This document shows, piece after piece, positions 33,797 to 42,266 of a stretch of 64,000 nt of DNA. Made by a program: the position numbers and the translations under genes. The stretch covers positions 33,924 to 97,923 of the forward strand of contig NZ_BMRP01000015.1 of the NCBI RefSeq assembly GCF_014648695.1, given 5' to 3'. Origin of the DNA: Streptomyces albospinus. GTDB taxonomy: Bacteria > Actinomycetota > Actinomycetes > Streptomycetales > Streptomycetaceae. Every line of letters starts with the position of its first letter. The stretch's first letter is position 1. A model generated the notes under the pieces. The model did no database searches. It was not told the DNA's origin and saw only the letters and a program-made list of their open reading frames with translations.

Positions 33797-35125
33797 ATGA
33801 GCTCTTCCATGTCCGACCAGCCTGCTTCCTCGACGTCCCCGGAACCCCACGATGCACTCGCCGACTGGTTCCGCGCGCACGCCGCCACCCTGACCACCCT
33901 CGATCCGCTCCGCCCCGTCGACGACCTGGAGCCGCTCCGGGAGATCGTCGGCGATGCCCGTATCGTCGCCGTCGGCGAGAGCGCGCACTTCGTCAAGGAG
34001 TTCTCCCGCGCCCGCCAGCGGGTGCTGCGCTTCCTCGCCGAGCGGCTCGGGTTCACCGTCTTCGCCTTCGAATTCGGCTTCAGCGAAGCCTTCGCGCTCG
34101 ACCGGTGGCTGCACGGCGAGGGGGCGGACACCGATCTCGCCCAGGTCAGCCGGGCCGCCGCCGACTGGGGTGCCGCCGACCTCATGGGCTGGCTGCGGCA
34201 CCACAACCTCACCAGCGGCCATCCGCTGCGCTTCGCGGGAATCGACCTGCCCGAAGCCGGCGGTGCGCTGCGGCCCGCCCTGGACCCCGTTGCCGAGTAT
34301 CTGCGCGAGGTCGACCCGGACGCCCTGCCGGTCCTCGAAACGGCCCTGGAGATCAGCGACCGGTTCCTCAAGGGCCTCGGATCGGGCGCCGCGGCGGGAC
34401 CGGCATGGGCCCGCCTCGACCCCGCCGACCAGAACGCGCTGACCACCGCGCTGGCCCGGCTGCTGCTGCGCATGCGCGCCGTCGAACCGCTCCACGTGGC
34501 ACGCAGCAGCCGGCGCCGCTACGACATCGCCCGCCGCCGGGTGGAAGCGGCATGCCACACCGACTACATGTACCGGGCGATGAACGCGATGCTCTGCGGC
34601 CAGGGCATGGACGCGGACCTGTCGGTGCGCGAGGTGTACATGGCCGAGTCGGTGCGCTGGCACCTGGAGCGCGCGGAACCGGGGGCGAGGATCGTCCTCG
34701 CGGCGCACAACAACCACATCCAGAAGTCGCCGCTGGAGTTCGGCGGTTCCCTCACCGTGCTGCCCATGGGCCACCATCTGGAGCGGGTGTTCGGCCAGGA
34801 CTACCGCACGCTGGCCGTGACCCACACCGCGGACCATGTGCCCGAGATGTATCCCGACGAAGCGAGCAGGGTCGGCTTCACCCTCGGCGACGCCCCTCTG
34901 GAACCTGCCGAGTCCGGCAGTGTCGAGGCCGCCCTCGCCGAGGCGGGGCTCGCCGACCAGATCACCCTGACCGATCTGCGCGCCTCACCGCGGGATGGTC
35001 AGGGCAGGCCGCACCTGAACCGCATCCGGACACAGAGTGTCAGCGTGACGACGCCGATTCCCACGGCGTTCGATGCCGTACTCGCCGTCCCGACGGTCAC
35101 CCGGGACGGCTCGGTGCGCTTCTGA
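33797..35125 (+). CDS. Erythromycin esterase family protein
   Basis: A 442-residue member of the erythromycin-esterase (Ere) family, soluble enzymes of which some hydrolyse the macrolide lactone ring using a catalytic histidine and metal-independent base chemistry. Visible landmarks are VAVGESAHFVKEFSRAR (about residues 54-70, with the conserved Glu and His), FEFGFSEAFALDRWL, GIDLPEAGG and LAAHNNHIQKS (about 302-312). The ATG at 33797 has GGAGAA upstream. Many actinomycete members have not been shown to act on macrolides. The leader ORF and hairpin upstream suggest induction by a ribosome-stalling compound. Confidence 0.85.
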   Translation: MSSSMSDQPASSTSPEPHDALADWFRAHAATLTTLDPLRPVDDLEPLREIVGDARIVAVGESAHFVKEFSRARQRVLRFLAERLGFTVFAFEFGFSEAFALDRWLHGEGADTDLAQVSRAAADWGAADLMGWLRHHNLTSGHPLRFAGIDLPEAGGALRPALDPVAEYLREVDPDALPVLETALEISDRFLKGLGSGAAAGPAWARLDPADQNALTTALARLLLRMRAVEPLHVARSSRRRYDIARRRVEAACHTDYMYRAMNAMLCGQGMDADLSVREVYMAESVRWHLERAEPGARIVLAAHNNHIQKSPLEFGGSLTVLPMGHHLERVFGQDYRTLAVTHTADHVPEMYPDEASRVGFTLGDAPLEPAESGSVEAALAEAGLADQITLTDLRASPRDGQGRPHLNRIRTQSVSVTTPIPTAFDAVLAVPTVTRDGSVRF

Positions 35126-35204
35126 CGCCCGGAGCGCGGGCGGAGGCTGTCGTTCCGGAAGCCCCGTCCGCATGCGGGGTGCGCGAGCGGCCGGCGGCGG
35201 GCGG

Positions 35205-35885
35205 TCACCGCTCGGTGATGTCCGCACTGACGATCTCGCCGCCGGACACCGTGTAGGTGCCGCGGAACACCTTCGTCGACCCGTCCGTCTGGGTCGCGTC
35301 GATCACGGCGGTGACCTCTCCGACGCCCTCGGCGTTCACCGCGCTGACGTCGATGTTCGCCGTCGTGTCGTACCCGGCCACCCAGTCCGTGTACGAGGCG
35401 CCGCCGATGTTCTTGCCACCGAGTTCCCAGGCCGCCCCGAACTCCTTGTTGTTGATGTCCCGGTAGAACTGCTCCACCACCGCGCCGGCGTCGTCGGGAG
35501 TCGGTGACGCGTCCGGTGAGGGGGCGTCCGGTGAGGTGTACGGAACGGTGGGGGTATCGCTGTAGCCGGGCGTCGCGGGGTCGGTGCCGGGGTCCGGGGG
35601 CGGGGTGGTCCACGGGGTGACGTCGACCGTCCGGGGCGATGCTTCCGGGGCCGCGTGGAGCAGCATGTAGGTCGCCACCCCGCCCCCCGCGAGCACGGCC
35701 GCCAGCAGCCACAGCAACCAGCGCGGGAGGAGGGTGGGCCCGACGCGGACGTAGTCGTCGTCGGATGCCGGACGAGGCCGACCGGTGCCGTACTGCGCGG
35801 CGTCCTGGCGCGGCATCCCGCAGTGCGGGCAGAAGGTCGCGGCGGTGCCGTTGAGGTCCGCGCCGCAGCGCATGCAGGATGGCAT
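35205..35885 (-). CDS. Zinc-ribbon membrane protein, third gene of operon
   Basis: A 226-residue protein with an N-terminal zinc ribbon (CMRCG...CPHCG, residues 4-24), one membrane helix (about 57-77), a Pro/Thr/Asp-rich linker and a C-terminal extracellular domain (140-226) with an NTF2-like or lumazine-type feel (VVEQFYRDINNKEFGAAWEL). The ATG at 35885 lies six bases after GGGGAG. The topology would place the ribbon in the cytosol and the C-domain outside. It lies downstream of two genes on the same strand, one also with a zinc ribbon. No function is known. Confidence 0.75.
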   Translation of the reverse strand: MPSCMRCGADLNGTAATFCPHCGMPRQDAAQYGTGRPRPASDDDYVRVGPTLLPRWLLWLLAAVLAGGGVATYMLLHAAPEASPRTVDVTPWTTPPPDPGTDPATPGYSDTPTVPYTSPDAPSPDASPTPDDAGAVVEQFYRDINNKEFGAAWELGGKNIGGASYTDWVAGYDTTANIDVSAVNAEGVGEVTAVIDATQTDGSTKVFRGTYTVSGGEIVSADITER

Positions 35886-36042
35886 GGTCATCTCCCCCGG
35901 CGTCCTGGTGTTCCGGCGTCCCTCACATCCCCGCGTCCCTGGTGTTCCGCTGCCCCTGGCGTCCCGACGGCTTCGGTGTCCCGGTGGCTTCGGCCTCCCC
36001 GAGCCTTCGTGCCCTCGGATCCCGGCCCGCGCCTCGTGCCGC

Positions 36043-36414
36043 CTACAGCCCGCGGATCGCCTCTTCGATCGTCACCGCCAGGGAGGCCAGCGCAGTGAAT
36101 CCCGGTACCGCCTCCACGAGTCCCTTGGCGAACAGCTTCAGCTTGCCCTTGCGCGGCGCCTCCGCCGTGACCTCCTCGCGCGCGTCCTCCGCGGCCTCGA
36201 TCAGCTCGCCGCGGTCGGGGTGACCGGACCGGCCGAGCTCGTCGATCAGCCGGGACAGCAGCTCGCCGATCTCCTGAGGCGACGGCTGCCGCCCGCCATC
36301 CCCCTGGGACAGCCCGCTGTTGTGCACCTCGGCCTGTGCGTTCTTGCCGCTGGCGACGGCGTTGCCGACGACGTTCGAGCCGCCGGTCGCCATGATCCCG
36401 TCGTTTCTCCGCAT
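36043..36414 (-). CDS. Unknown protein with GI.AT.G...VA.G motif
   Basis: A 123-residue protein I do not recognise. Residues 6-30 (DGIMATGGSNVVGNAVASGK as the core) match a motif near the C-terminus of the next upstream gene's product. The middle is helical and acidic (EIGELLSRLIDELGRSG), and the end is hydrophobic (FTALASLAVTIEEAI). The ATG at 36414 has a GAGG site seven bases upstream. It starts 26 bp after the stop of the 573-residue gene, so the two are probably one operon. The repeated motif suggests the two proteins share a partner or assemble together. Confidence 0.65.
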   Translation of the reverse strand: MRRNDGIMATGGSNVVGNAVASGKNAQAEVHNSGLSQGDGGRQPSPQEIGELLSRLIDELGRSGHPDRGELIEAAEDAREEVTAEAPRKGKLKLFAKGLVEAVPGFTALASLAVTIEEAIRGL

Positions 36415-36439
36415 TGCCCTGCCTCATCCTCTTCCGTTG

Positions 36440-38161
36440 TCAGTCCAGCCTCACCAGGGGGATCTTGCTCAGAATGCTCATCGAGATCCGGGACTTCTCG
36501 CCGGTCGCGACCGAGCTGGATTCCACCTTTGCGCCCTGGGTCGCGATGATGCCGTTGTTGATGATGATTTCCTGACGCTGCACCAGTTCGCTCACGTCGA
36601 TGCCGCGCGCCTGGGCGAATTCCACGAGGGCGTCCAGGACCCGCTTTTCGACCGTCTTCAGCACCATGCCGCAGTCGGCCTTCTGGAAATAGCGGTGGTG
36701 CTTGCTGTCCGCTGCCCGCTGCCGCACACTCTGCCGCGCCCCGTAGTCGAACCTCTGGAGACTGGTGATGAGTTTGTACTGCCGCCGCAGCCGCCAGGAC
36801 AGCCAGTAATCGGGGGAAAATCCCGCTACCGCGCGCACGGGCGAGGCCAGCAGCACGAACGGGGTACTGACCATCGTCTGCGCGAGCAGTTCGAGGACGT
36901 CACGTACCGGCGGGCTGGGCATGAGGGTGTCGATGACCCGGTAGCGGTCGAGCAGCGGGCACAGCACCGTCTGAACGGCTTCCACATAGAGATTGGAGTC
37001 CGAACGGAAGAAGCGCAGAAAGAGCGAGGTGACCAACTCGCCGCCCCAGCCGGTGGAATGCACCACCAGGTAGGGGCGGGCTCCTTCCTCGGGCGCCCGC
37101 TTCAGCTCGTCCATCCGGTCCGGCGAAATCGAGGCGACGGGCCGCCCGAGCGAGGTCGGCAGGAAACGCTTGTCGCCCAGGAGGGTCGCACCGTCGACGA
37201 AGAGCCGCTCCTCGATTTCCAGACAGGGCAGGGACAACGCCCCGACGCGCTGGGCGATATGGGCATAGAGGTCCGTCACGTCGAAGTCCCGCGCCGTCAC
37301 TCCCGCCCCGCTCGCGGTGGTGACGTCGAACGCCAGGGACCACGATTCGAGTTCGTTCCCGTACCCGATGAACGGTGAATAGCCGCTGTACGCCGTGACG
37401 TTCCCGCCGGCGTACAGGTCGATCTGACGCAGGCGCGCCGCGATCTCGGGATTGAGCGGCGGGGGCGCCGCCGCGGGGTCGAACCGATCCGGGCGGAGGC
37501 TCTGCAAATGGCGCCCGTATTTCGTCGAGAGCTCGAAGGAGAACACCGTCACCCAGGCGAAGAGCAGCATCAGCAGGGTGGCGTCGGGACGTCCGGCCCA
37601 GAAGGTGAACACGAAGGCCAGCACGAACAGGGCGGCGAGCAGCAGATCCCGGCTGTGGCGGCGGGCGTTGGCCCGGTAGGCGTGCTGGAGCACCACGGGC
37701 ACGTCGCATGCCGGGGCCGTCGCCACACCCAGATGGGGCTCGGCGGCGATCTCCCTGATGAGCGACCTGGCGTAGTCGCGATGGAGATACGCGGCAGCGC
37801 ACAGATACCGGGTCAGATCCCGACCGCCGCCCCAGCGCGGTGCGTTGGCGGCACGGCTGCCCGTGGCGGGCGCGAACGTGGACCCGGTGGACGGCACGGC
37901 GGCGGCGTAACCACCGCCCCCGGCAGGCGCGAAGGTCGATCCCGCGGCCGACCCGGCAGCGGAACGGCTACCGGTGGCGGGCGCGAAGGTGGACCCCTTG
38001 GACAGGTTCGGCGGAGGCGGTGATGCGCCGGCTGACGGCGACCGCGCCGCGGAGCTCCCGCCGGCCGCCAGGGCCCCGCCGCACTTGGCGCAGACCGTTG
38101 CGCCCGGAGGCGATCCCCAGCCGCACTGAGGACACGAAGCAGAAGAGGCAGAAGGCGTCAT
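36440..38161 (-). CDS. Large zinc-ribbon membrane protein
   Basis: A 573-residue protein of unknown function. It starts with a zinc ribbon (CPQCG...CAKCG, residues 10-28), then a low-complexity segment with three GSTFAPA repeats (about 55-105). Two membrane helices follow at about 175-215 (LLLAALFVLAFVFTFW and ATLLMLLFAWVTVFSF). A large soluble domain (220-520) contains HSTGWGGELVTSLFLRFFRS. Residues 536-557 (NGIIATQGAKVESSSVATG core) match the N-terminus of the next gene's product. The ATG at 38161 is chosen over a GTG at 38164 by ribosome-site spacing. It heads a three-gene leftward operon. Confidence 0.78.
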   Translation of the reverse strand: MTPSASSASCPQCGWGSPPGATVCAKCGGALAAGGSSAARSPSAGASPPPPNLSKGSTFAPATGSRSAAGSAAGSTFAPAGGGGYAAAVPSTGSTFAPATGSRAANAPRWGGGRDLTRYLCAAAYLHRDYARSLIREIAAEPHLGVATAPACDVPVVLQHAYRANARRHSRDLLLAALFVLAFVFTFWAGRPDATLLMLLFAWVTVFSFELSTKYGRHLQSLRPDRFDPAAAPPPLNPEIAARLRQIDLYAGGNVTAYSGYSPFIGYGNELESWSLAFDVTTASGAGVTARDFDVTDLYAHIAQRVGALSLPCLEIEERLFVDGATLLGDKRFLPTSLGRPVASISPDRMDELKRAPEEGARPYLVVHSTGWGGELVTSLFLRFFRSDSNLYVEAVQTVLCPLLDRYRVIDTLMPSPPVRDVLELLAQTMVSTPFVLLASPVRAVAGFSPDYWLSWRLRRQYKLITSLQRFDYGARQSVRQRAADSKHHRYFQKADCGMVLKTVEKRVLDALVEFAQARGIDVSELVQRQEIIINNGIIATQGAKVESSSVATGEKSRISMSILSKIPLVRLD

Positions 38162-38338
38162 CACTCCCCCGTGCAGGAGACGAACCCACGATTCTCAAGT
38201 GCACCACAAGCGGACTCCGAGGCACCATCAGTGTGCGCCTTGAGGCTGGACTGTTACAGATCGTCGGCACATCACGAGAGTGGCGGCAGGGAGCCAAGGG
38301 GGACAGCGTCCTCCCCCCTCATCCTCACCCCCTCGCCT

Positions 38339-38356
38339 GTACCTACTAGTATGTAC
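38339..38356. promoter_or_regulatory. Operator-like palindrome GTAC-N-TACTAGTA-N-GTAC
   Basis: GTACCTACTAGTATGTAC is palindromic except for one base pair. It lies in the 323-bp divergent spacer between the zinc-ribbon operon and the tautomerase gene, about 130 bp before the latter, and overlaps a TAGTAT that could be a -10 box. A nearby GGGGGAC/GTCC-CCCC hairpin (38298-38317) is the only other structure in this spacer. Confidence 0.5.
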
Positions 38357-38484
38357 GATCTCTTCAGGCGGACGCGAGGGAGCAGCTCGTTCAGAGCACC
38401 CACGAGCCGCTGTGGGAGCGCGGCTGCGTCGGCACGAGCCCCCGATCCGCGGAACTCCGTACCACCCGAAAGGAAGCCACCGCC

Positions 38485-38934
38485 ATGCCACTTGTCCGCA
38501 TCGACGCACTGCGCGCCGACAGCGAACGGCTCACCGCACTCGGCCGCGCCGTGCACGACGCGCTGATCGAGACGATCGGCATCCCGCCCGACGACCACTT
38601 CCAGATCCTGGTCGGCCACGACGGCACCAACAGCACACTGCACTACGGCGGTTACTTCGGCATCGACCGCGACGACGACATCGTGTACGTCGCGATCACC
38701 CTGCGCTCCGGCCGGACGCCCGCACAGAAGCAGGCGCTGTACCGGCGGATCGCCGACCTGGCCCACGCCTACGCGGGCACCGCGCCCCGCAACGTGTTCA
38801 TCACCCTCACCGAGAACACGTCGATCGACTGGTCGCTCGGCAACGGGGAGGCGCAGTACGCCACTTCCACCACGTCCGCCGCCGCGGCCGACGGCACGCC
38901 GGCACCGGCCGCCGGCACCGCGGCCCGGGAGTGA
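38485..38934 (+). CDS. Tautomerase-superfamily protein
   Basis: A 149-residue protein of the tautomerase (4-oxalocrotonate tautomerase/MSAD) superfamily. Proline 2, which becomes the catalytic N-terminal residue after Met removal, is present (MPLVRIDAL). The length fits fused-dimer or MSAD-like members, with a second beta-alpha-beta half (IVYVAITLRSGRTPAQKQALY) and an Ala/Thr-rich tail. Such enzymes isomerise enol acids or dehalogenate haloacrylates. The ATG follows AGGAAG. It stands alone, with a palindrome in its promoter region. Confidence 0.83.
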   Translation: MPLVRIDALRADSERLTALGRAVHDALIETIGIPPDDHFQILVGHDGTNSTLHYGGYFGIDRDDDIVYVAITLRSGRTPAQKQALYRRIADLAHAYAGTAPRNVFITLTENTSIDWSLGNGEAQYATSTTSAAAADGTPAPAAGTAARE

Positions 38935-39182
38935 CCACGGACGGCTCGCGGCGTTGTCGACGGTGGCCTCAAGATGCTGTCGGGGTCGGAAACCCGCTCT
39001 GCGGCGCCGCGCGGATACCTCGGCGCCGGCAGCACGTGCCCTGTGGAGAACCTTTGGCAGCGGCTCTGACCGCGATTTCGTGAAACCGCGGGTCGGAGCG
39101 AGCGATGAAAGATCGTTTACGCTGACTGGTCGTCCGGCCCTCCGCGCCACCGGCGGAGGCTCAACCCACCCTGAGGAGCAAG

Positions 39183-39494
39183 TTGTTCGACCTCATCGTC
39201 ATCATCCGGGTCTCCGAGAACACCGACGTCGCCCCAGTTGCCGACGCTCTGTCTCGGATGCGCCCCTTGTGTCTGGCAGAAGACGGGTGCGTCAGCTGGG
39301 AGGCGTACCAGTCACACCAGGACCCCGGCCGCTTCGTCCTGGTCGAGCACTGGGCCAGCCGCGCCCACTGGGAGGCTCACGATGCCGGTGACGCCATCCA
39401 GGAGATCTACATCCCGGAGATCATGCCGCGCATCGAGCGCGAAGTGCATCCCAGCATGCGCGTGGGTGGCAAGCACGAAGCGGTAGCTGGGTGA
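39183..39494 (+). CDS. Antibiotic-biosynthesis-monooxygenase-fold protein
   Basis: A 103-residue ABM-fold (dimeric ferredoxin-like) protein of the YgiN/putative quinol monooxygenase type. The pattern ENTDVAPVADAL, CVSWEAYQSHQDPGRFVLVEHWASRAHWEAH is characteristic. The start appears to be TTG at 39183, as GAGGAG lies just upstream and no ATG fits. Members oxidise quinols or act as small stress proteins, without metal or cofactor. It lies on the same strand as the tautomerase, with about 250 bp between. Confidence 0.78.
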   Translation: MFDLIVIIRVSENTDVAPVADALSRMRPLCLAEDGCVSWEAYQSHQDPGRFVLVEHWASRAHWEAHDAGDAIQEIYIPEIMPRIEREVHPSMRVGGKHEAVAG

Positions 39495-39648
39495 GCCTGC
39501 CACGTTGTTCGACCGGCCTCGGCGGACGCCCGTGTCCGGGAGCACCCGGCCTTGAGTCAGGAGAACGCGGCGGCGGGGCTACAGGGCGGGCTCACCCAGG
39601 GCTCGGCCGGTAAGGATCGAGGGCCCCAACTGCCGCCGTTCCACCACC

Positions 39649-39767
39649 GGCTGGCTCACGGGACCCACCGCCTCCCTGCTCGCGGAGCACATCAACCGCC
39701 TCACCGACGACCCGACTTCGCCACCCGCCTGATCACCGAGGCTCTGTACGCGTCGGACGAAGACTGA
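39649..39767 (+). pseudogene. Short frameshifted ORF remnant
   Basis: One frame reads GWLTGPTASLLAEHINRLTDD (two blocks: GWLTGPTASLL, AEHINRLTDD), then similarity seems to pass to a second frame ending PDFATRLITEALYASDED and a stop at 39767. The two parts together look like the tail of a small helical protein. I do not recognise the family and no start is evident. A one-base shift near 39710 would join them. Confidence 0.3.
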
Positions 39768-39830
39768 CGTGCCGCATCCCCCGCGAGAGCCCTCTCGGGC
39801 GGCGGTCTTCTCCAGCCGGCGCTCCGGACC

Positions 39831-40601
39831 TCAAGGCGCTCCAGAAATCCGGCTCCGAGGGCCGCGAAGGTGGGGGCGTATGCGGTCGAGGAGGACGAGG
39901 GCGAGGGCCAGAACGTAGAAGGCCAGGCCGAAGACGACGGTGTTGGTGCCGATGCCGGCATAGCCGTGGAGGTCGACGTCGAGGAAGGGGTAGGGGTAGC
40001 GGCCGTTGGTGCCCGGGGCGAGGAGGGCGCCGCGGATGAGGGCGAAGGGAAGGTACGAGAGGGGGTAGGCGAGCCACTGCCAGGCGTAGCGGAGCAGGAA
40101 GGCGCCGGGAGTGGTGAAGACGACCCAGTCGAGAACGGCGGCGAGGGGGGTCGCGGTGTGGAGGAGTTGGCTGGCGGCCGTTTCGAGAGGGGTTCGGTGG
40201 CTGGTCATGGAGAAGCCACTGGAGTCGTTCGACAGTACGAAGTGGAAGACGAGCCCTGTGATGCAGATGTAGAGCAGCGCTGCGCCGGTGATCCGCGGGG
40301 AGAGGGCCGTCCGCCCGGTCCAGGCGCGGTGGGCGGACCAGGCGAAGATGACGGCCAGCAGGATGTTGGACTGGATCGTGAAGTAGCTGAAGAGCCGGCC
40401 CGGGTCGTGCGAGGCGATCGTGTCCAGGACGATGCCGGTGACCGCCGTGAGGGCCGCGAGCGCGCGGAAGGCCGCCGCCACGGGGCGGCGGCCCCGGGAG
40501 GAGGGCGCGGGGGCGGCGTCCGCGTCGAGCACGCCGGACGGGGCCATGGACTCGGTGCAGGCAGCAGAAGCCGTGGAGGTGGGGGGTGTCGAATCAGGCA
40601 T
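39831..40601 (-). CDS. Pr6Pr-family membrane protein
   Basis: A 256-residue membrane protein of the Pr6Pr type, with about six hydrophobic helices. The pattern FSYFTIQSNILLAVIF (about residues 70-85), FHFVLSNDSSG and LHTATPLAAVLDWVVF, RYPYPFLDVDLHGYAGI is characteristic of the family. The N-terminal 45 residues are low-complexity. The function is unknown. It is transcribed leftward, 289 bp downstream of the AAA ATPase gene's end; that spacer shows no gene. Confidence 0.82.
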   Translation of the reverse strand: MPDSTPPTSTASAACTESMAPSGVLDADAAPAPSSRGRRPVAAAFRALAALTAVTGIVLDTIASHDPGRLFSYFTIQSNILLAVIFAWSAHRAWTGRTALSPRITGAALLYICITGLVFHFVLSNDSSGFSMTSHRTPLETAASQLLHTATPLAAVLDWVVFTTPGAFLLRYAWQWLAYPLSYLPFALIRGALLAPGTNGRYPYPFLDVDLHGYAGIGTNTVVFGLAFYVLALALVLLDRIRPHLRGPRSRISGAP

Positions 40602-40890
40602 TGGTCCACCGTACGGCCCGGGTCCCAGGCGACCTCCCCGGACTGCCGGGTCAGGCGCAGGGCGCGAGGGCGAGGAGCATGGCCAGGGGTGGGCACTCCG
40701 TCATCCGGTCACCTCCAGCTCAGCGGACCACCCGAACCCGGTGAAGCGGATGTGAGCGAGAGGCCCCTCCCGGAAGGCGGCCGGCCGGCCATGACCCGCG
40801 AGGACCGGATCCGCCGCCACGACGGTTGCGCAGGCCCGCAGGACCATCGGTGGTCTCCCCGGTCTCCCAGGATCCCCGGTGGGGCCGAGC

Positions 40891-42093
40891 TCAGCGCTTG
40901 GGCCAGTACCAGAGGGGTTCGTCGAGCAGGCTGTGGCGGCCGGCGACCTCCGTTTGCCCGAAGTCCTTCGTGAGCTCTGTGGAGTTGACGTCGAGACGAT
41001 GCCGGGTCGCCCCCTCGGTGAGGGCGTCGGCGAGCGGGCGGGCGTGGGTGACCACGATGATCTGGGTGTCCTTCGTCGCGGTGAGGACCAGCTCGGCGAG
41101 CGGCCGGATCAGGTCCGGGTGCAGACTGGTCTCCGGCTCGTTCAGGACGAGCAGCGCGGGTGGGCGCGGGGTGAGCAGCGCGGCTGCCCACAGCAGATAG
41201 CGCAGCGTGCCGTCGGACAGCTCGGCCGCGGTCAAGGGGCGCAGCAGCCCGTGCTGGCGCAGGGCCAGTTCGAACCGACCGCCGTGGTCGGCGATCTCGA
41301 CGCGACTGCCCGGGAACGCCGCGTCCACCGCCGCGTCCAGGGCCGCGGTGTCCCCGGTCTCGCGGATCGTCTGGAGCGCGGCCGGCAGGTCCGAACCGTC
41401 GCCGCTGAGCACCGGCGTGCGGGTGCCGATGCGGGCGGCGCGGGCGGGTGCGTGCGCGTCGGTGCGCACATGGTCGTAGAACCGCCAGGAGCGGATGAAC
41501 TCGCGCACCGCCAACACGTCCGGGGCGCGCTGCGGGTCGGCCAGCTCGCCGAGCATGCTGTCGTACGGGCGCAGCGCGGCGTGCGTCCGCGACCAGGCGG
41601 AGTCCGCGCCGCGCACCCGCACGGCGGCGCCCGCGCGCTCGGAGAGGACCGCGGCGGGGCGCAGCACGGGGCCGCTCCAGATGCACTCGCGCTTGATCTC
41701 GGGGTCGAGGTTGAACATGGAGGACTCCCCGCGTCTTCCGCCGGGCGCGGGGGCGGGGTGGCCGAAGTCCACGGCGTATCCGAACTCGTCGCCGCCGAAG
41801 CCGAGTTGGAGGCTGATCGGAGCCGTGCGCACGGTTGGCTGTACGGGATGGCGGCCCTCGCGCACCGCCCGGCCCGTCTTCTCGGGGCCTGCCCACAGCG
41901 CCGAGGGCAGACCGCCCTCCTGCGCGAGCGCGGAGATCGCCCCGCCCCCGGCGGCCTCCGCAAGGAGTCGCAGCGCACGGTACAGGCTGGACTTGCCCGT
42001 GCCGTTGGCGCCCGTGACGACGTTCAGCCGGCCCAGCGGGACGACGAGGTGGCGCAGGGAGCGGTAGTTCTCGACGGCCAGTGTGCGAATCAT
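40891..42093 (-). CDS. RecF/OLD-like AAA ATPase
   Basis: A 400-residue SMC/RecF-type ATPase. The Walker A loop is GANGTGKSS (about residues 29-37), preceded by the typical start MIRTLAVENYRSL. The signature-like block is LSDGTLRYLLWAAAL (about 276-290), and Walker B is ALLVLNEPETSLHPDL (about 298-313), followed by the IIVVTHARPLAD switch histidine. There is no TOPRIM nuclease domain, so it is a stand-alone ATPase rather than an OLD nuclease. It could take part in DNA repair or phage defence. No partner nuclease lies beside it. The start ATG 42093 fits the family. Confidence 0.85.
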   Translation of the reverse strand: MIRTLAVENYRSLRHLVVPLGRLNVVTGANGTGKSSLYRALRLLAEAAGGGAISALAQEGGLPSALWAGPEKTGRAVREGRHPVQPTVRTAPISLQLGFGGDEFGYAVDFGHPAPAPGGRRGESSMFNLDPEIKRECIWSGPVLRPAAVLSERAGAAVRVRGADSAWSRTHAALRPYDSMLGELADPQRAPDVLAVREFIRSWRFYDHVRTDAHAPARAARIGTRTPVLSGDGSDLPAALQTIRETGDTAALDAAVDAAFPGSRVEIADHGGRFELALRQHGLLRPLTAAELSDGTLRYLLWAAALLTPRPPALLVLNEPETSLHPDLIRPLAELVLTATKDTQIIVVTHARPLADALTEGATRHRLDVNSTELTKDFGQTEVAGRHSLLDEPLWYWPKR

Positions 42094-42230
42094 GCATTCC
42101 ACCCTCGCACACGGGTCTGACAGCGGTCGCAGACCGGAACGTGTCACGAGCTGCCCGTGTGCACGCCGCGACGTACGCGGACGGCACTAATTCCTTCGAC
42201 ACGGTGCGAACCGGCTGGCAGGCTGCGCAC

Positions 42231-42266
42231 ATGACCTACGGAATCGAGTCCCACTTCACCCGGTGA
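42231..42266 (+). other. Short upstream ORF overlapping the next start
   Basis: ATG-ACC-TAC... encodes MTYGIESHFTR and stops at TGA 42264-42266. The GTG start of the 608-residue gene overlaps this stop as GTGA, the four-base arrangement typical of coupled genes. It may be a coupling leader or chance. Its own ribosome site (GGCAGG) is weak. Confidence 0.35.

Noticed and set aside
38171..38260. A tRNA-like T-loop segment (GTGGGTTCG on the minus strand)
   Set aside because: No acceptor, D-arm or anticodon arm can be folded around it.
39552..39767. A 71-residue ORF as an intact gene
   Set aside because: Only the last part looks coding and it joins better to another frame, so it is listed as a remnant.
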